Source: Bdellovibrionales bacterium (lineage in GTDB: Bacteria; Bdellovibrionota; Bdellovibrionia; Bdellovibrionales; UBA1609). Taken from it: 38,418 nucleotides of DNA. The translations under genes and the position numbers were made by a program. The notes below the pieces were generated by a model, which saw only the letters and a list, made by a program, of their open reading frames with translations, ran no database searches and was not told where the DNA came from. This document shows positions 1 through 9,889 of this stretch, in pieces. Location: NCBI GenBank assembly GCA_013216195.1, contig JABSOQ010000003.1, positions 1 through 38,418 of the forward strand, read 5' to 3'. Numbering within the stretch: the stretch's first letter is position 1; each line of letters begins with the position of its first letter.

Positions 1-1269
1 CTCGACTACAGCTCTAGCACCTATCAAGACCTCTTTCTCAATAAACTCTCGATTGCCTTCTTTTTCTAGCTCGATACCAAAGGGCTGCAAAAAGACTTGC
101 GCTCCTGGAACTCCAATTTTGTTGTTTGCAAATGAATAGCCTGATTCAACAACAACTCGTATTTCATCACGATCGGGAGTCTCAAGTGCAATTGATAGAG
201 ATGCAATCTGAGTTTGCTTTAAGCTTTGAATCTCAAGAGTGTCCAATCGGACTTTTCCCTCTTGCAACACATCTCCGGCAGGCTCAGTAATTTGGGCTAA
301 AAGGTAACCAGCTGATCCCTCGACTGAGATTTCATACCTGAAGTCTCGGCTCCATACTGTTCCTTCAGACATCACTCGCCCATCTACAATATGTAGGAGG
401 CTTATTTTAGAATCAGCAGAAACCTCTTGAACCGTTTTGAGTCGGCCTGAAATCAAATACGGGGTATCAAGCGTCTTCTCTTCAAGCACACTTCCCCAGG
501 AATCTGCAGGTTCTGATAGAGATGAATCGCTTGCAGCCACTCGGCTGATCTTATTGTCAGCTACGTTCGGCTGGCTAGCAATTGTTGTTGCTTCAGATGG
601 CTGCTTTGGTGCCATGACCACAATTTGCTGACCAGATGAAGTGGCAATCGTCACCCTTTGATCTTTGCTCTGCTCTTCAAGTGCCTCGTTTACGAGTCGT
701 TCCGCTTTGCTTTCAAAACTATTCGGATTCTTATCGAAGTTGGCTGTCGCCAGAAAGTTAGACGATGGTGTGGCAATCTTAGCAACTAAGGGGTTTCTCA
801 TGCTTGCCGAAGCAAGCAGCACGGGTTGAAGCCGAGAGCCAGATTCAAGCTCAACAGGCAAATCCACTTCTTCCACTTCGCCAGCTGAAATGCGAATGCC
901 GTTTAGTCGAGGAGCTGAATCATAAGGGTTCAAGTCGCTTGGGCCAGATGGAAGCTCTAATTGGTTTGGCTGATCGAAGAGATCTTGCATACCCTGACCC
1001 GAGTTCAAAGTGACTACACCCATGTTTGTTGTTTCGAGATTCATTTCAACGTCAAACTCTTCGCCTCTGGTAATAGGCTTTTGATACTGAACTTCACGAA
1101 CAGCTACCATTGCAGGGCTAGAGTCATCTATCTGTATTCTCATCGTAACGGCAGGAGCACTTCGAACATCAACTTCCAAAAATGTTGACGGAAAAAGAAC
1201 AACAAAGAATGCCGTCAGTGCAGCAAACTTGCTAATTGATTTGAGATAACCTTTTAGAAGCTCTTTCAA
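1..1269 (-). CDS. Secreted hypothetical protein, 3' end truncated by the window edge
   Basis: Absent from the ORF track. Reverse strand is open from a TTG start at 1269 (MKELLKGYLKSISKFAALTAFFVVLFPSTFLEVDVRSAPAVTMRIQIDDSS...) to position 1. Purine-rich SD-like GAGAG upstream; N-terminal hydrophobic segment. Confidence 0.8.
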   Translation of the reverse strand, partial: MKELLKGYLKSISKFAALTAFFVVLFPSTFLEVDVRSAPAVTMRIQIDDSSPAMVAVREVQYQKPITRGEEFDVEMNLETTNMGVVTLNSGQGMQDLFDQPNQLELPSGPSDLNPYDSAPRLNGIRISAGEVEEVDLPVELESGSRLQPVLLASASMRNPLVAKIATPSSNFLATANFDKNPNSFESKAERLVNEALEEQSKDQRVTIATSSGQQIVVMAPKQPSEATTIASQPNVADNKISRVAASDSSLSEPADSWGSVLEEKTLDTPYLISGRLKTVQEVSADSKISLLHIVDGRVMSEGTVWSRDFRYEISVEGSAGYLLAQITEPAGDVLQEGKVRLDTLEIQSLKQTQIASLSIALETPDRDEIRVVVESGYSFANNKIGVPGAQVFLQPFGIELEKEGNREFIEKEVLIGARAVVE

Positions 1270-1355
1270 AACTTTGTTCTCTCTCTATATCTATTTCTTG
1301 TGAAGCTACTGACCGTACGCTGTACAGACAAATGGCCCCCACTCTTTAAGTCTAG

Positions 1356-1814
1356 TTAGAATACCCGAAAATCGTCAATAATATTGAGGTCTTCGCGACG
1401 TTTGGAGAGTTGCTCAACGATGCGTTTGCGAATCAATTCAGCAAGTCTTTCGTCGGTGTCGACAGTTTCAAACCTGCCAACCCCTGATGTTGCTCTTTGT
1501 TTGATCTGCTTGAAAACTGAGATCTCTACAGAGTAGGGCCTTCGGTCGCCACGGATCAGCACATCCGCGTAGAATCGGGTGTCTGATTCAATCGGCCTTA
1601 AAAACTTGTTCTTACCTGCCAAAAAATAATGTGATTCGAGTCTCTTACCCTCGCGGTCCATTGTTCTGGTCCCAAGAGGTAGTGAGCTTTTAATAGCTCT
1701 TTTAATTGTCGAAAGGGGCTTGTCGACATCTCCTATACGGACTGTCGTCCAGGAAGCACATCCTGAAAACTGTAAAGCAGCACAAAGAGCAATAAATGAA
1801 ATTAGTATTCTCAT
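1356..1814 (-). CDS. Putative lipoprotein, function unknown
   Basis: ORF of 152 aa with signal peptide and lipobox-like LQFSGC. Confidence 0.75.
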   Translation of the reverse strand: MRILISFIALCAALQFSGCASWTTVRIGDVDKPLSTIKRAIKSSLPLGTRTMDREGKRLESHYFLAGKNKFLRPIESDTRFYADVLIRGDRRPYSVEISVFKQIKQRATSGVGRFETVDTDERLAELIRKRIVEQLSKRREDLNIIDDFRVF

Positions 1815-1866
1815 ATCTAAAAATAGGCTAACTCAACTCTGAGCTATAAGCGAGCGCTTTGGAATG

Positions 1867-1922
1867 AAAAAAACCGCCAACTGCCTAGAGCAAAACTAGG
1901 CTCATATGGCAAGATCAGGCGG
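1867..1922 (-). terminator. Rho-independent terminator-like nested hairpin downstream of transaldolase
   Basis: On the minus strand: CCGCC...GCCTAG-TTTTGCT-CTAGGC...GGCGG followed by TTTTTTT. Confidence 0.6.
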
Positions 1923-1976
1923 CTATCATTGGCGACACATTAGATGCAGAAAAATGAAAATGACTTAATACTCTGC

Positions 1977-2621
1977 TTACGAAGGCAATCGGCCAGCATC
2001 TTTCAAGAACTGCTCTAGCCCTTTGTCTGTAAGGGGATGCTTAGCAAGACCTGGTAGCACCTTATAAGGCAGAGTCACGATATCAGCACCAATTAAAGCA
2101 GACTCTAATATATGGACGGGATGTCTCACACTAGCTGCCAAGATTTCGGTTTTGAAAGAGTAGTTATCGTAAATCTGGCGAATCTGTTGAATCAGATCCA
2201 TTCCTGTTGAGGAGATATCGTCGAGGCGTCCAATAAAAGGCGAAGCCATTGTAGCCCCCGCTTTCGCAGCCAATAGTGCCTGCAAAGGGCTGAATATCAA
2301 GGTGACGTTTGTTTTAATGCCATCAGAAGACAACCTTTGAACAGCCACTAGGCCATCAGCCGTCATCGGAATCTTAACCACAACATTTTCGGCTATCTTA
2401 GCTAACTCAAGCCCCTCGGCTACCATTTCTTCAGCATCGACTGCCAAAACCTCTGCAGAAACAGGGCCTGCGACTTCAGCACAGATCTCTTTGATTACAG
2501 TCGCATGATCTCGACCAGATTTAGCAATAAGCGAAGGGTTCGTCGTTACCCCATCCACTAGGCCCATTTTGTTCGCCGCTCTTATATCTTCAATTTCTGC
2601 ACTGTCGATAAAAAACTTCAT
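1977..2621 (-). CDS. tal: Transaldolase / fructose-6-phosphate aldolase-like (TalC type)
   Basis: [37 protein letters not shown]..., [26 protein letters not shown]. Start moved from 2654 to 2621 because GAGGTGATCT lies just upstream of the internal ATG. Confidence 0.93.
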   Translation of the reverse strand: MKFFIDSAEIEDIRAANKMGLVDGVTTNPSLIAKSGRDHATVIKEICAEVAGPVSAEVLAVDAEEMVAEGLELAKIAENVVVKIPMTADGLVAVQRLSSDGIKTNVTLIFSPLQALLAAKAGATMASPFIGRLDDISSTGMDLIQQIRQIYDNYSFKTEILAASVRHPVHILESALIGADIVTLPYKVLPGLAKHPLTDKGLEQFLKDAGRLPS

Positions 2622-2702
2622 TGAGATCACCTCTTTGGTTCTTGCGAGCACCAACTTCGGCCTCGCTATAACTAGCTTAAATTGTCAGCAAGTGAGCATG
2701 GT

Positions 2703-3272
2703 TTACGCCTGGGCTTCAGAAAAATCAAGCAAGGTTTTGCCCTGGCTATGGAACTCTCCCCACCTCAAATTGGCGAAACGCTTAGTAAGCGAGTTTAAAG
2801 ACTCTTTCAGCACCGGATGCAGATATTCTGGCCAAATTTCGACAGCTGGAAAGAGACTCTCGGGCTTCAAATGAAACTCTGGGTGAGGCAGGGTCAAAGA
2901 GGAGGTCATGACTGTAATATCGTCATAACTCAATAGATTTAGACTCAGACTTCTATGCTCGCCCATGGTCTCAAGATCGAGACCAACCTTTTGCAACCAC
3001 TCAAGTAATTGCCCTGGCTCCATAGAAGTTTCGACTTTGGCCACCACACTCAAGCCATCAAAACTCGAAACCCGTTTTAAATCATGAACATGCTTAGGGC
3101 TGCGCAACTCGCCTTCGATGCGGTAGACAGATGAGATCGAAATAACCTCACACTCTTCATCGATTGACTGAAACACCTTGCGCATTAGCGCTATTCCGTC
3201 ATTAGAAAACGACTTGAGACCTACCAGTGCTAAGTGTGATGCAAGCTCATTGGCATTTCTAGATGCGCTCAT
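2703..3272 (-). CDS. HPPK (FolK)-like protein with degenerate active site
   Basis: ISSVYRIEG, VVAKVETSMEPGQLLEWLQKVG, HRSLSLNLLSYDD, LTLPHPEFH, FPAVEIWPEYLHP align with HPPK motifs by eye (VSSFYRTPP, VALETSLAPEELL, PRTLDLDIMLFG, LTVPH, WPLFEIAPELVFP). Confidence 0.72.
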   Translation of the reverse strand: MSASRNANELASHLALVGLKSFSNDGIALMRKVFQSIDEECEVISISSVYRIEGELRSPKHVHDLKRVSSFDGLSVVAKVETSMEPGQLLEWLQKVGLDLETMGEHRSLSLNLLSYDDITVMTSSLTLPHPEFHLKPESLFPAVEIWPEYLHPVLKESLNSLTKRFANLRWGEFHSQGKTLLDFSEAQA

Positions 3273-3951
3273 TGATCACATCTTCTAAAATATAGACACC
3301 GTTCTTCTGACCCAATAACCATTCGCAGCTTTTGACTGCTCCCGATGCAAACACAGACCTGTTCAGTGCAGAGTGCTTAAACTCAAGAACTTCATCTTCA
3401 GACATAGCGAACACCGAGTGCACTCCATAAATACCACCACCACGCAGAGCCGAGACCTCGGTAACTTCTCGGCCAATTCGGTGTTCAAGAGCCTTTTGTA
3501 GGTGAATCGCAGTGCCACTTGGTCGATCAACTTTTTTATTGTGATGAAACTCTTCAATAGCAAAATCAAACCAATTGGCCTTAGTAAAAACAGCCAAAGC
3601 TTTTCTCAAAACGGCAATACCTAAAGACATGTTTGGCGACCACAGCACCGGAATCTTCTCGGCAGCATCTTTAATCTTATTCAATTGATCATCAGTGATG
3701 CCCGTCGTCCCACTCACTAGAGGCTTTGAGTGCTCTACACACCACTCAAGAACCTTCTCGAAGCCGTCGGGTAAAGAGAAATCAATGACAGCGTCTACCT
3801 CTGCAGGGTCTAAATCTGAAGGGTTTGCCACATAATCAGTTGAGCCATGGGCAACACCCTTAACGAACTGCAAGCTCTCGTGATTTTGCAAGATACGAAC
3901 GACCTCTTGGCCCATTCGACCCGAGGCTCCCATAACTGCTATCTTTTCCAT
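3259..3951 (-). CDS. dapB: 4-hydroxy-tetrahydrodipicolinate reductase
   Basis: MEKIAVMGASGRMGQEVVRIL, VDAVIDFSLP, VSGTTGI, SPNMSLGIAVL, EEFHHNKKVDRPSGTAIHL. Confidence 0.95.
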   Translation of the reverse strand: MEKIAVMGASGRMGQEVVRILQNHESLQFVKGVAHGSTDYVANPSDLDPAEVDAVIDFSLPDGFEKVLEWCVEHSKPLVSGTTGITDDQLNKIKDAAEKIPVLWSPNMSLGIAVLRKALAVFTKANWFDFAIEEFHHNKKVDRPSGTAIHLQKALEHRIGREVTEVSALRGGGIYGVHSVFAMSEDEVLEFKHSALNRSVFASGAVKSCEWLLGQKNGVYILEDVINERI

Positions 3952-4829
3952 TACAATAGCTCCAGAGTTTTCATCTCTTCGACCACCTGATCTGTGCCAG
4001 AGCCAGACATCGTGGTCATTGGCAAACGCAACTCTGGCGAGTCAAAAATACCTTGCTTGTGAAGCGCCATTTTTATGCCTATCGGATTAGGCTCAGAATA
4101 AATCGACTTCATCAAACCGGAGTAGGTCTCATTGAAACTCTTCGCATCACTGACAGTCTTTTGCTCGGCTTCATAGAATTCAACCATTGGCTTTGCGAGA
4201 ACATGCGATATCACCGAAATCACCCCGTCACCAGACTGTGCACACATCTCAGCCCAAGTGTCATCATCGCCGCTCAGAATGATAAAATCATCTGGCGTTT
4301 GTTCTCTCATTTGTTTGTAGAGTTCTAGATCTCCAGTCGCCTCTTTAATGCCGATGATATTCTCAATTTTAGCGAGTCTCGCCGTAGTCTCGGCGGTCAG
4401 GCTAACGACCGTTCTGCCTGGCACGTTGTACAGAATTATTGGCAACTTGGTCGACTCGGCGACTTTTTTGAAATGCTCAAACATGCCCTCTTGGCTTGGC
4501 TTATTGTAATAAGGCACAACGACCAGTAGAGCATCAGCGCCCCAATCTTCAGCTTGTTTGCTATTCTCAATTGTCGCTTTAGTGCTATTTGTGCCAACAC
4601 CAACGATGATCGCTGTGTCGTCATCTGTCTCGGCGACTGTGCAATCGATCAACCTTTTGACTTCTTCTTTCTCCAAACAAGGGCTCTCAGCAGTTGTGCC
4701 ATTAACCACAAAGCTTTTGATCCCGGCTTGCACCTGGCTCTGCACCAATTTTTTGAAGCTCAACAAATCAAGATCTTCATCTACAAACGGAGTTGCTAAG
4801 GCTGTAATGATTCCCTTAAAGCTCTTCAT
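3951..4829 (-). CDS. dapA: 4-hydroxy-tetrahydrodipicolinate synthase
   Basis: FKGIITALATPFVDE, VNGTTAESPCL, YYNKPSQEGM, ILYNVPGRTVV, GIKEATGD. Internal ATG at 4829 is preceded by an AGGAG SD; the track start at 4880 adds a Lys-rich non-conserved extension. Confidence 0.95.
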   Translation of the reverse strand: MKSFKGIITALATPFVDEDLDLLSFKKLVQSQVQAGIKSFVVNGTTAESPCLEKEEVKRLIDCTVAETDDDTAIIVGVGTNSTKATIENSKQAEDWGADALLVVVPYYNKPSQEGMFEHFKKVAESTKLPIILYNVPGRTVVSLTAETTARLAKIENIIGIKEATGDLELYKQMREQTPDDFIILSGDDDTWAEMCAQSGDGVISVISHVLAKPMVEFYEAEQKTVSDAKSFNETYSGLMKSIYSEPNPIGIKMALHKQGIFDSPELRLPMTTMSGSGTDQVVEEMKTLELL

Positions 4830-5022
4830 TTTCTTGCTCCTCTTCTTCGGGCAATTCTTGTTCAATTTTTTGCTTATCAATTTCTAAATCATCTACAGCA
4901 CGAGAATAAGTTGGCGTACCTCGCCCAAGCTTCGGAGCATCTTCTGGAGGAAGGGGGTCACCCTTAACTCCACACCCTGTGATCCATATTATTCCGATCA
5001 AAACTGCGATGAATTTCACCAC
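4816..5022 (-). CDS. Small lipoprotein, LptM/YifL-like
   Basis: 68 aa, GTG start, lipobox ITGC followed by GVKGDPLPPEDAP, resembling the CGxKGPLxxP motif of LptM-type lipoproteins; overlaps the dapA start. Confidence 0.65.
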   Translation of the reverse strand: MVKFIAVLIGIIWITGCGVKGDPLPPEDAPKLGRGTPTYSRAVDDLEIDKQKIEQELPEEEEQENEEL

Positions 5023-5034
5023 GAAACCTCTGTC

Positions 5035-5928
5035 TTATTTATCTGGCTGTAAATAAGCCTCAACCACTGCCAATTGCGAGCATACGTAGCCTTGGCGAAA
5101 CATCTTGGTTCTATATCTTAGCGAGAGGTTTTGGCAAAGATTTACGTAATTTTGAGCGTGAGAGACATCAATTTGCCCCTCGAGGGGGTCTAGCTTCCAC
5201 AGCCAGTATGAGATGTCTGGGAACTTAGGATGATCTTTTTTCAATTGTCTTAGCCTCAAACGACCTTCCTCGAGCTGTCCATCACGGACCATTTTTCTAA
5301 TCCTATAAAGTTCGAGAAAGGGGTTCTTCTCCAAACCATTTTGCTGAAGAAACTGCTCATTCAAGCTCTCAAAAACTTCAGTGCTTCGATCTAAACATTC
5401 TAAAACCTGCATTTTGTATACCTGAAGCCCAGAGTCGTATGGCACCAACTCTATAGCTGGCCCTAACAATTTCAACGCCTGGGAACATCGGCCCTGGCTC
5501 AGATAAAGCCTCGACAGGTCTTTCACCACTAGTGAATTCGTTCCCCCCTCTTTCTCGTGGCTCGAAGCAAACCAAGTCTTTGCCCGCCCTGGGCTCTCTA
5601 CAATGGCATCTACACCGAGCCCGTGAAGCCTTTGCCCTTCTTCAGTCAAAAACGTTTTCGAGTACTGCAAAACTAGGTTGGTGATCTTAGAGCTAAGTTG
5701 ATTGTAATCAGGGGTTGTCAATGGAATCTGAGCTAGCCTAGCTTTCGCAAGGTTGATGGCCTCTGACCTTTTCTTTTCGAGCATCAGAAATTGAGTTTGC
5801 TTTACAACCTCAGCATACACATCTTGGTTCGATACAGGTTCTTCTGAGAAAGCATAAAAACAAAAAAGGCTGATAGAAACTATCAGCCCTTTTCTTAAAG
5901 CATATAGACTCATAAGTCTCGATAGCAT
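5035..5928 (-). CDS. Secreted hypothetical protein, possibly alpha-helical repeat (TPR-like)
   Basis: ORF of 297 aa with N-terminal hydrophobic segment; LYLSQGRCSQALKLLGPAIELVPYDSGLQVYK is TPR-like; TAATG coupling with the upstream gene. Confidence 0.7.
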   Translation of the reverse strand: MLSRLMSLYALRKGLIVSISLFCFYAFSEEPVSNQDVYAEVVKQTQFLMLEKKRSEAINLAKARLAQIPLTTPDYNQLSSKITNLVLQYSKTFLTEEGQRLHGLGVDAIVESPGRAKTWFASSHEKEGGTNSLVVKDLSRLYLSQGRCSQALKLLGPAIELVPYDSGLQVYKMQVLECLDRSTEVFESLNEQFLQQNGLEKNPFLELYRIRKMVRDGQLEEGRLRLRQLKKDHPKFPDISYWLWKLDPLEGQIDVSHAQNYVNLCQNLSLRYRTKMFRQGYVCSQLAVVEAYLQPDK

Positions 5929-6494
5929 TACTGCTTCAAGAAGTCAGTCAATTGAAGAGTCACTGTGCCAAATTGGCTTGGTGCTTTGTTTTGAAGCATT
6001 CCAGAAATTGGAATTTCACTTGGGTTAATCCAAGCTTCTGAAGTCTCATCTTTGTCTAGATCACGAATTTTAACGTAAACGCAGTCAAAAGTTCCAGCAG
6101 GCACAGTAATGTTGGCCTCTTGCATGTCTTCAACTTCCATATTTGATTCTGGCACGTCTTGCTTTTCGCCATTTACGAGGAGACGAATGATGCTTCCGTC
6201 AGTCTGGTCGAAAAGAATTTCAACTTTTTGCTTTTGACCCATGATATCGACGTTTTGCTCAACCCATGGTCCTTCTTCAACATACTCACGTACGTGCATG
6301 ACCATAGTTCCCTTGATGAAACCCATGTCGATTGTGTAGTTACCGCGATCTCCGACCTTCCAGTCGATCATTTGAACGCGTGCCTGATCCATCACAGACT
6401 CTTGTAGCTGCGAATAATCAAAAATCATGTCAATTGGTAGAGCTAAAGAGACATTAGCAAAAAAGGCCACCGCTAGGGCCAATAGGCATTTCAT
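5928..6494 (-). CDS. Secreted hypothetical protein
   Basis: Signal peptide MKCLLALAVAFFANVSLA; AAGGAGG SD immediately upstream of ATG at 6494, so this start is preferred over 6521. Confidence 0.75.
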   Translation of the reverse strand: MKCLLALAVAFFANVSLALPIDMIFDYSQLQESVMDQARVQMIDWKVGDRGNYTIDMGFIKGTMVMHVREYVEEGPWVEQNVDIMGQKQKVEILFDQTDGSIIRLLVNGEKQDVPESNMEVEDMQEANITVPAGTFDCVYVKIRDLDKDETSEAWINPSEIPISGMLQNKAPSQFGTVTLQLTDFLKQ

Positions 6495-6683
6495 AGTTCC
6501 TCCTTGATAAGTACATTTCACTTCAATGTGATAAGTAAAAAAATCAGATCACAGGAGGCTATCGCCCTCAAGGTTCTCTCGTAAAAAATTGGGCCTCGCC
6601 GCATTGCATGCCGATCGATCTGTCACGGCAGACAGAAAGTCAGCTTATAATCTGTTATTTTTGCTCTGGTTTAAGCTGAAGAG

Positions 6684-9077
6684 CTAGAGTTCGCTGAGAT
6701 CTCTTACTAAAACCTGTCGGGGTTTACTGCCATTGGCTGGCCCGACAACGCCTTCACTTTCAAAGATTTCGATCATTCTAGCTGCCCTAGGGTAGCCCAA
6801 CCGAAACTTGCGCTGTAACAGCGAGGCACTGACCTCTTTCATGGAGGCAACAAAGGCTAAGATCTCGTCATAACGCTCGTCTTTTTCTTCTTCGAGGTCT
6901 TCTTCAACTCCGCCTTCAAAATCGTAGCCGCCACCTGAGCCCTCGATGGCTCTCATGGCGAGAGGGTCATATTCTGCTTCACCCTGATCTTTCCAGAAGT
7001 CGACTACGGCAGAAATCTCTTCTTCAGCTAAATAAGCACCATGGTGACGCATGGGTTTCGACACGCCAGGTGCCAAGAAGAGCATATCACCTCTTGCGAG
7101 CAGCCTTTCGCCACCAGCCTCATCAAGAATAATACGAGAGTCCATTTTTGAAGACACTTTAAAACTAATTCGGCCTGGTATGTTGGTCTTAATTAAGCCG
7201 GTTACCACATCTTTACGCGGGCTCTGCATTGCTAAAAGCAAATGAATGCCGCAAGCCCTGGCCATTTGAGCAAGCCTAACCACTGCTTGTTCCACATTGG
7301 ACTTGTCGACCGCCATCAGATCGCCAAACTCTTCAACTACAATACAAATGTAGGGCTGAGGCGTGTAATAGTATGAGTCTAAAACCCCCACACCCTCTAG
7401 CTCTTCGTTGAAAGTTTCGTGCTCCTCTATCTTCTCTTTGCTGAGATCCGAAACCTTTTTGTTGAACTCTTCAATGCCTCTCGCACCAAACTTCGACATA
7501 GATCGATAGCGTTTGTCCATTTCTTTGATTGCCCAACGAAGAGCACCTACAGCCTTTTTAGCTTCGCGAATTGGCGGCATAATAAGGTGTGGCAGATCGT
7601 TGAAAGCCGCCAAATCAACCTGCTTCGGGTCCACCAAAATAAGCTTCAGACTCTCGGGCGAATGGCGAAAAAGTAGAGCAGTTAAAAACGAAACTACAAA
7701 AACCGATTTACCTGAACCCGTCGTACCCGCAACCAAAAGGTGGGGCATTTTTCTCAAATCAACAATTTTTGGTTCACCATCAGCTTGTCGACCAAGCGCA
7801 ACAGGTAGTTTTATGTCTTCAGACCAAAACGGGTCATGCTCAAGGACATCTTTGAGATACACCGTTTCTCTTGCTGAATTCGATGTCTCAATACCCACAA
7901 CATTACGCCCCGGTATCGGTGCAATGATTCTCACGGATTCACTGCTGAGTGCGAGCGACAAATCATCAGCCAACTCGACAATCTTTGAGATTTTGACATC
8001 GGCAGCAGGCTTAAATTCAAACATGGTAACAGCCGGCCCTGGCTTGATGCCTACAACCTCACCTCTTACTGAAAACTGAGATAACTTCTCAACCAACAAA
8101 TTTGATTTGATCTTTATTTCCCTCTCGTCAAGCTGAAGCCCTGATTCAGGAGGGTCAGACAATAGAGCTAGTTCTGGCATATCCCAATTGGCAACTCTCG
8201 GAGGCCTTCGCTTGGGTCTCTTCTTTTTAGCAGGGGGCTGCTTTTGGCTTTTTGTGAAAAAACCTTTCAATGGGCCACCGAAGGCCAATTGCTCACCCTC
8301 TTCAGGCTCCTCTTCGCCCTCAGAATCAATTGGCAAAAAGACTCTCTCAGATGGCTCTTCCCGCAAGGTGGTCTTACGCTCTTTGATCACGAAAAGCCCA
8401 TCTTGATTCAGGCTAGCTCTTCCCGCCTCATCAGTTGTCAGTGGTTTGGGGGATCTTTTAAATGCTGACTTCAACTTTGCGAAAGCTGAACTAAACCAAG
8501 CGCCGTAGTCAAACTCAGCGACCTTTGCCCAAGTGTGATTCACCAAATGAATCGGGTACTTAAATAAGGTCTGTAGCGATTTTTCAGTGAAAAATACTAC
8601 TAACACTGTAAAAACCGTCCAGAGAATGATGGCCACTCCAACAAAGTTGAATATATTCTTCAGGCCATTTGCGGTTATCTGACCCAACAGGCCACCAGCC
8701 CTCACTTCGCCAGCAAAGAACGTTGCCGTTGGAAAGTGCAACTCTGCTAGAGAGGCCATAGTGAGTATAAGCATTGCCGACCACAGCCACCTCAACCGAT
8801 TGGCTTTAATGTTCGAATTTGTGAAGTTGCCCACGGCTTTATACACACATGCGACTACTGCCATCCAAGCCATGATGCCTAGGCTTTGAAATAAAATGTC
8901 AGCTAGAAATGAACCAAAGTAGCCACACCAGTTCGATGCCACCATATTCTTACTGGTAGAATTGAAGGAGGGATCCAGGTGGTTGTAGCTATAAAGAGAC
9001 AGGCCTATAAACAAAGAGGCTGAGAGCCAAACTAGGCCGAGAATATCTCTTCTAAATTTTTCCAATAAATGATTCAT
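6684..9077 (-). CDS. ftsK: DNA translocase FtsK/SpoIIIE
   Basis: N-terminal TM segments, Walker A LLVAGTTGSGKSVFV, LILVDPKQVDLAAFNDLPHL, QMARACGIHLLLAMQSPRKDVVTGLIKTNIPGRISFKVSSKMDSRIILDEAGGERLLARGDML, C-terminal gamma-like winged helix (SASLLQRKFRLGYPRAARMIEIFESEGVVGP). Confidence 0.97.
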   Translation of the reverse strand: MNHLLEKFRRDILGLVWLSASLFIGLSLYSYNHLDPSFNSTSKNMVASNWCGYFGSFLADILFQSLGIMAWMAVVACVYKAVGNFTNSNIKANRLRWLWSAMLILTMASLAELHFPTATFFAGEVRAGGLLGQITANGLKNIFNFVGVAIILWTVFTVLVVFFTEKSLQTLFKYPIHLVNHTWAKVAEFDYGAWFSSAFAKLKSAFKRSPKPLTTDEAGRASLNQDGLFVIKERKTTLREEPSERVFLPIDSEGEEEPEEGEQLAFGGPLKGFFTKSQKQPPAKKKRPKRRPPRVANWDMPELALLSDPPESGLQLDEREIKIKSNLLVEKLSQFSVRGEVVGIKPGPAVTMFEFKPAADVKISKIVELADDLSLALSSESVRIIAPIPGRNVVGIETSNSARETVYLKDVLEHDPFWSEDIKLPVALGRQADGEPKIVDLRKMPHLLVAGTTGSGKSVFVVSFLTALLFRHSPESLKLILVDPKQVDLAAFNDLPHLIMPPIREAKKAVGALRWAIKEMDKRYRSMSKFGARGIEEFNKKVSDLSKEKIEEHETFNEELEGVGVLDSYYYTPQPYICIVVEEFGDLMAVDKSNVEQAVVRLAQMARACGIHLLLAMQSPRKDVVTGLIKTNIPGRISFKVSSKMDSRIILDEAGGERLLARGDMLFLAPGVSKPMRHHGAYLAEEEISAVVDFWKDQGEAEYDPLAMRAIEGSGGGYDFEGGVEEDLEEEKDERYDEILAFVASMKEVSASLLQRKFRLGYPRAARMIEIFESEGVVGPANGSKPRQVLVRDLSEL

Positions 9078-9250
9078 TCCAATAGTTTAGAGGACAGATT
9101 GGGGCATGGAAAGTCTGGATTTTTGACCAAATATAGGTTACACCTAGCCTTTCATCCAGCATTCTTGATTTGGCAGTGGTTTTACTGTTCATCGAGCTCA
9201 ACGAGAATTTATGAGTTTTTTTATTGTGCCGTTCACAGGAGCTGCGTTAG

Positions 9251-9889
9251 TTGATCAAAATTAATGAGATCTTTTTTAGCATTCAAGGTGAGTCCTCTTA
9301 TGTTGGCTACCCAACTGTGTTTGTTAGAACATCGGGTTGTCATCTGCGCTGCACGTATTGCGACACGACCTATGCCTACCATCAAGGTTCGAATATGGAG
9401 CTTGATGACGTCGTTAAAAATATTAAACAGCATGCGACAAAATATGTTTGCTTAACTGGTGGTGAACCCCTTTTGCAGAAAGAGACACTCCCCTTAATGT
9501 CACAGCTTTGTGACGACGGTTACATTGTATCTCTTGAAACCTCTGGTGATATCGACTGCAAAGAGGTTGATCGCAGAGTGAAAAAGATCATTGATGTCAA
9601 AACACCAGACAGTGGTGAACCAAATAAATTCGCTACAGCCAATCTTGAATTCGCCAACAAAGAGACCGAATTCAAATTTGTCATCTGCTCTGAAAAAGAC
9701 TTTGAATGGGCAGAGAACTTTGCGCAAAAAAATAATCTTTTTGAAAAATCAAATGTTTTGTATAGCCCATCGTTTAGTGTCATAGATGAAAATTGGCTTG
9801 CAAAAAAAATTCTTTCTGCTGGTTCACAAGCCCGCTTGCAATTACAGCTTCATAAGTATATCTGGTCTCCTACAGAGCGCGGCGTCTGA
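9251..9889 (+). CDS. queE: 7-carboxy-7-deazaguanine synthase, radical SAM
   Basis: TTG start; INEIFFSIQGESSYVGYPTVFVRTSGCHLRCTYCDTTYAY (radical SAM cysteines), LTGGEPLLQ, LETSG, QLHKYIW. Confidence 0.93.
   Translation: MIKINEIFFSIQGESSYVGYPTVFVRTSGCHLRCTYCDTTYAYHQGSNMELDDVVKNIKQHATKYVCLTGGEPLLQKETLPLMSQLCDDGYIVSLETSGDIDCKEVDRRVKKIIDVKTPDSGEPNKFATANLEFANKETEFKFVICSEKDFEWAENFAQKNNLFEKSNVLYSPSFSVIDENWLAKKILSAGSQARLQLQLHKYIWSPTERGV

Noticed and set aside
7513-8079. 188-aa plus-strand ORF opposite ftsK
   Set aside because: Antisense to well-conserved FtsK codons; composition looks like a shadow ORF, no SD or recognisable motif.
9078-9250. preQ1 riboswitch upstream of queE
   Set aside because: No recognisable preQ1 aptamer pattern in the 170-nt gap.
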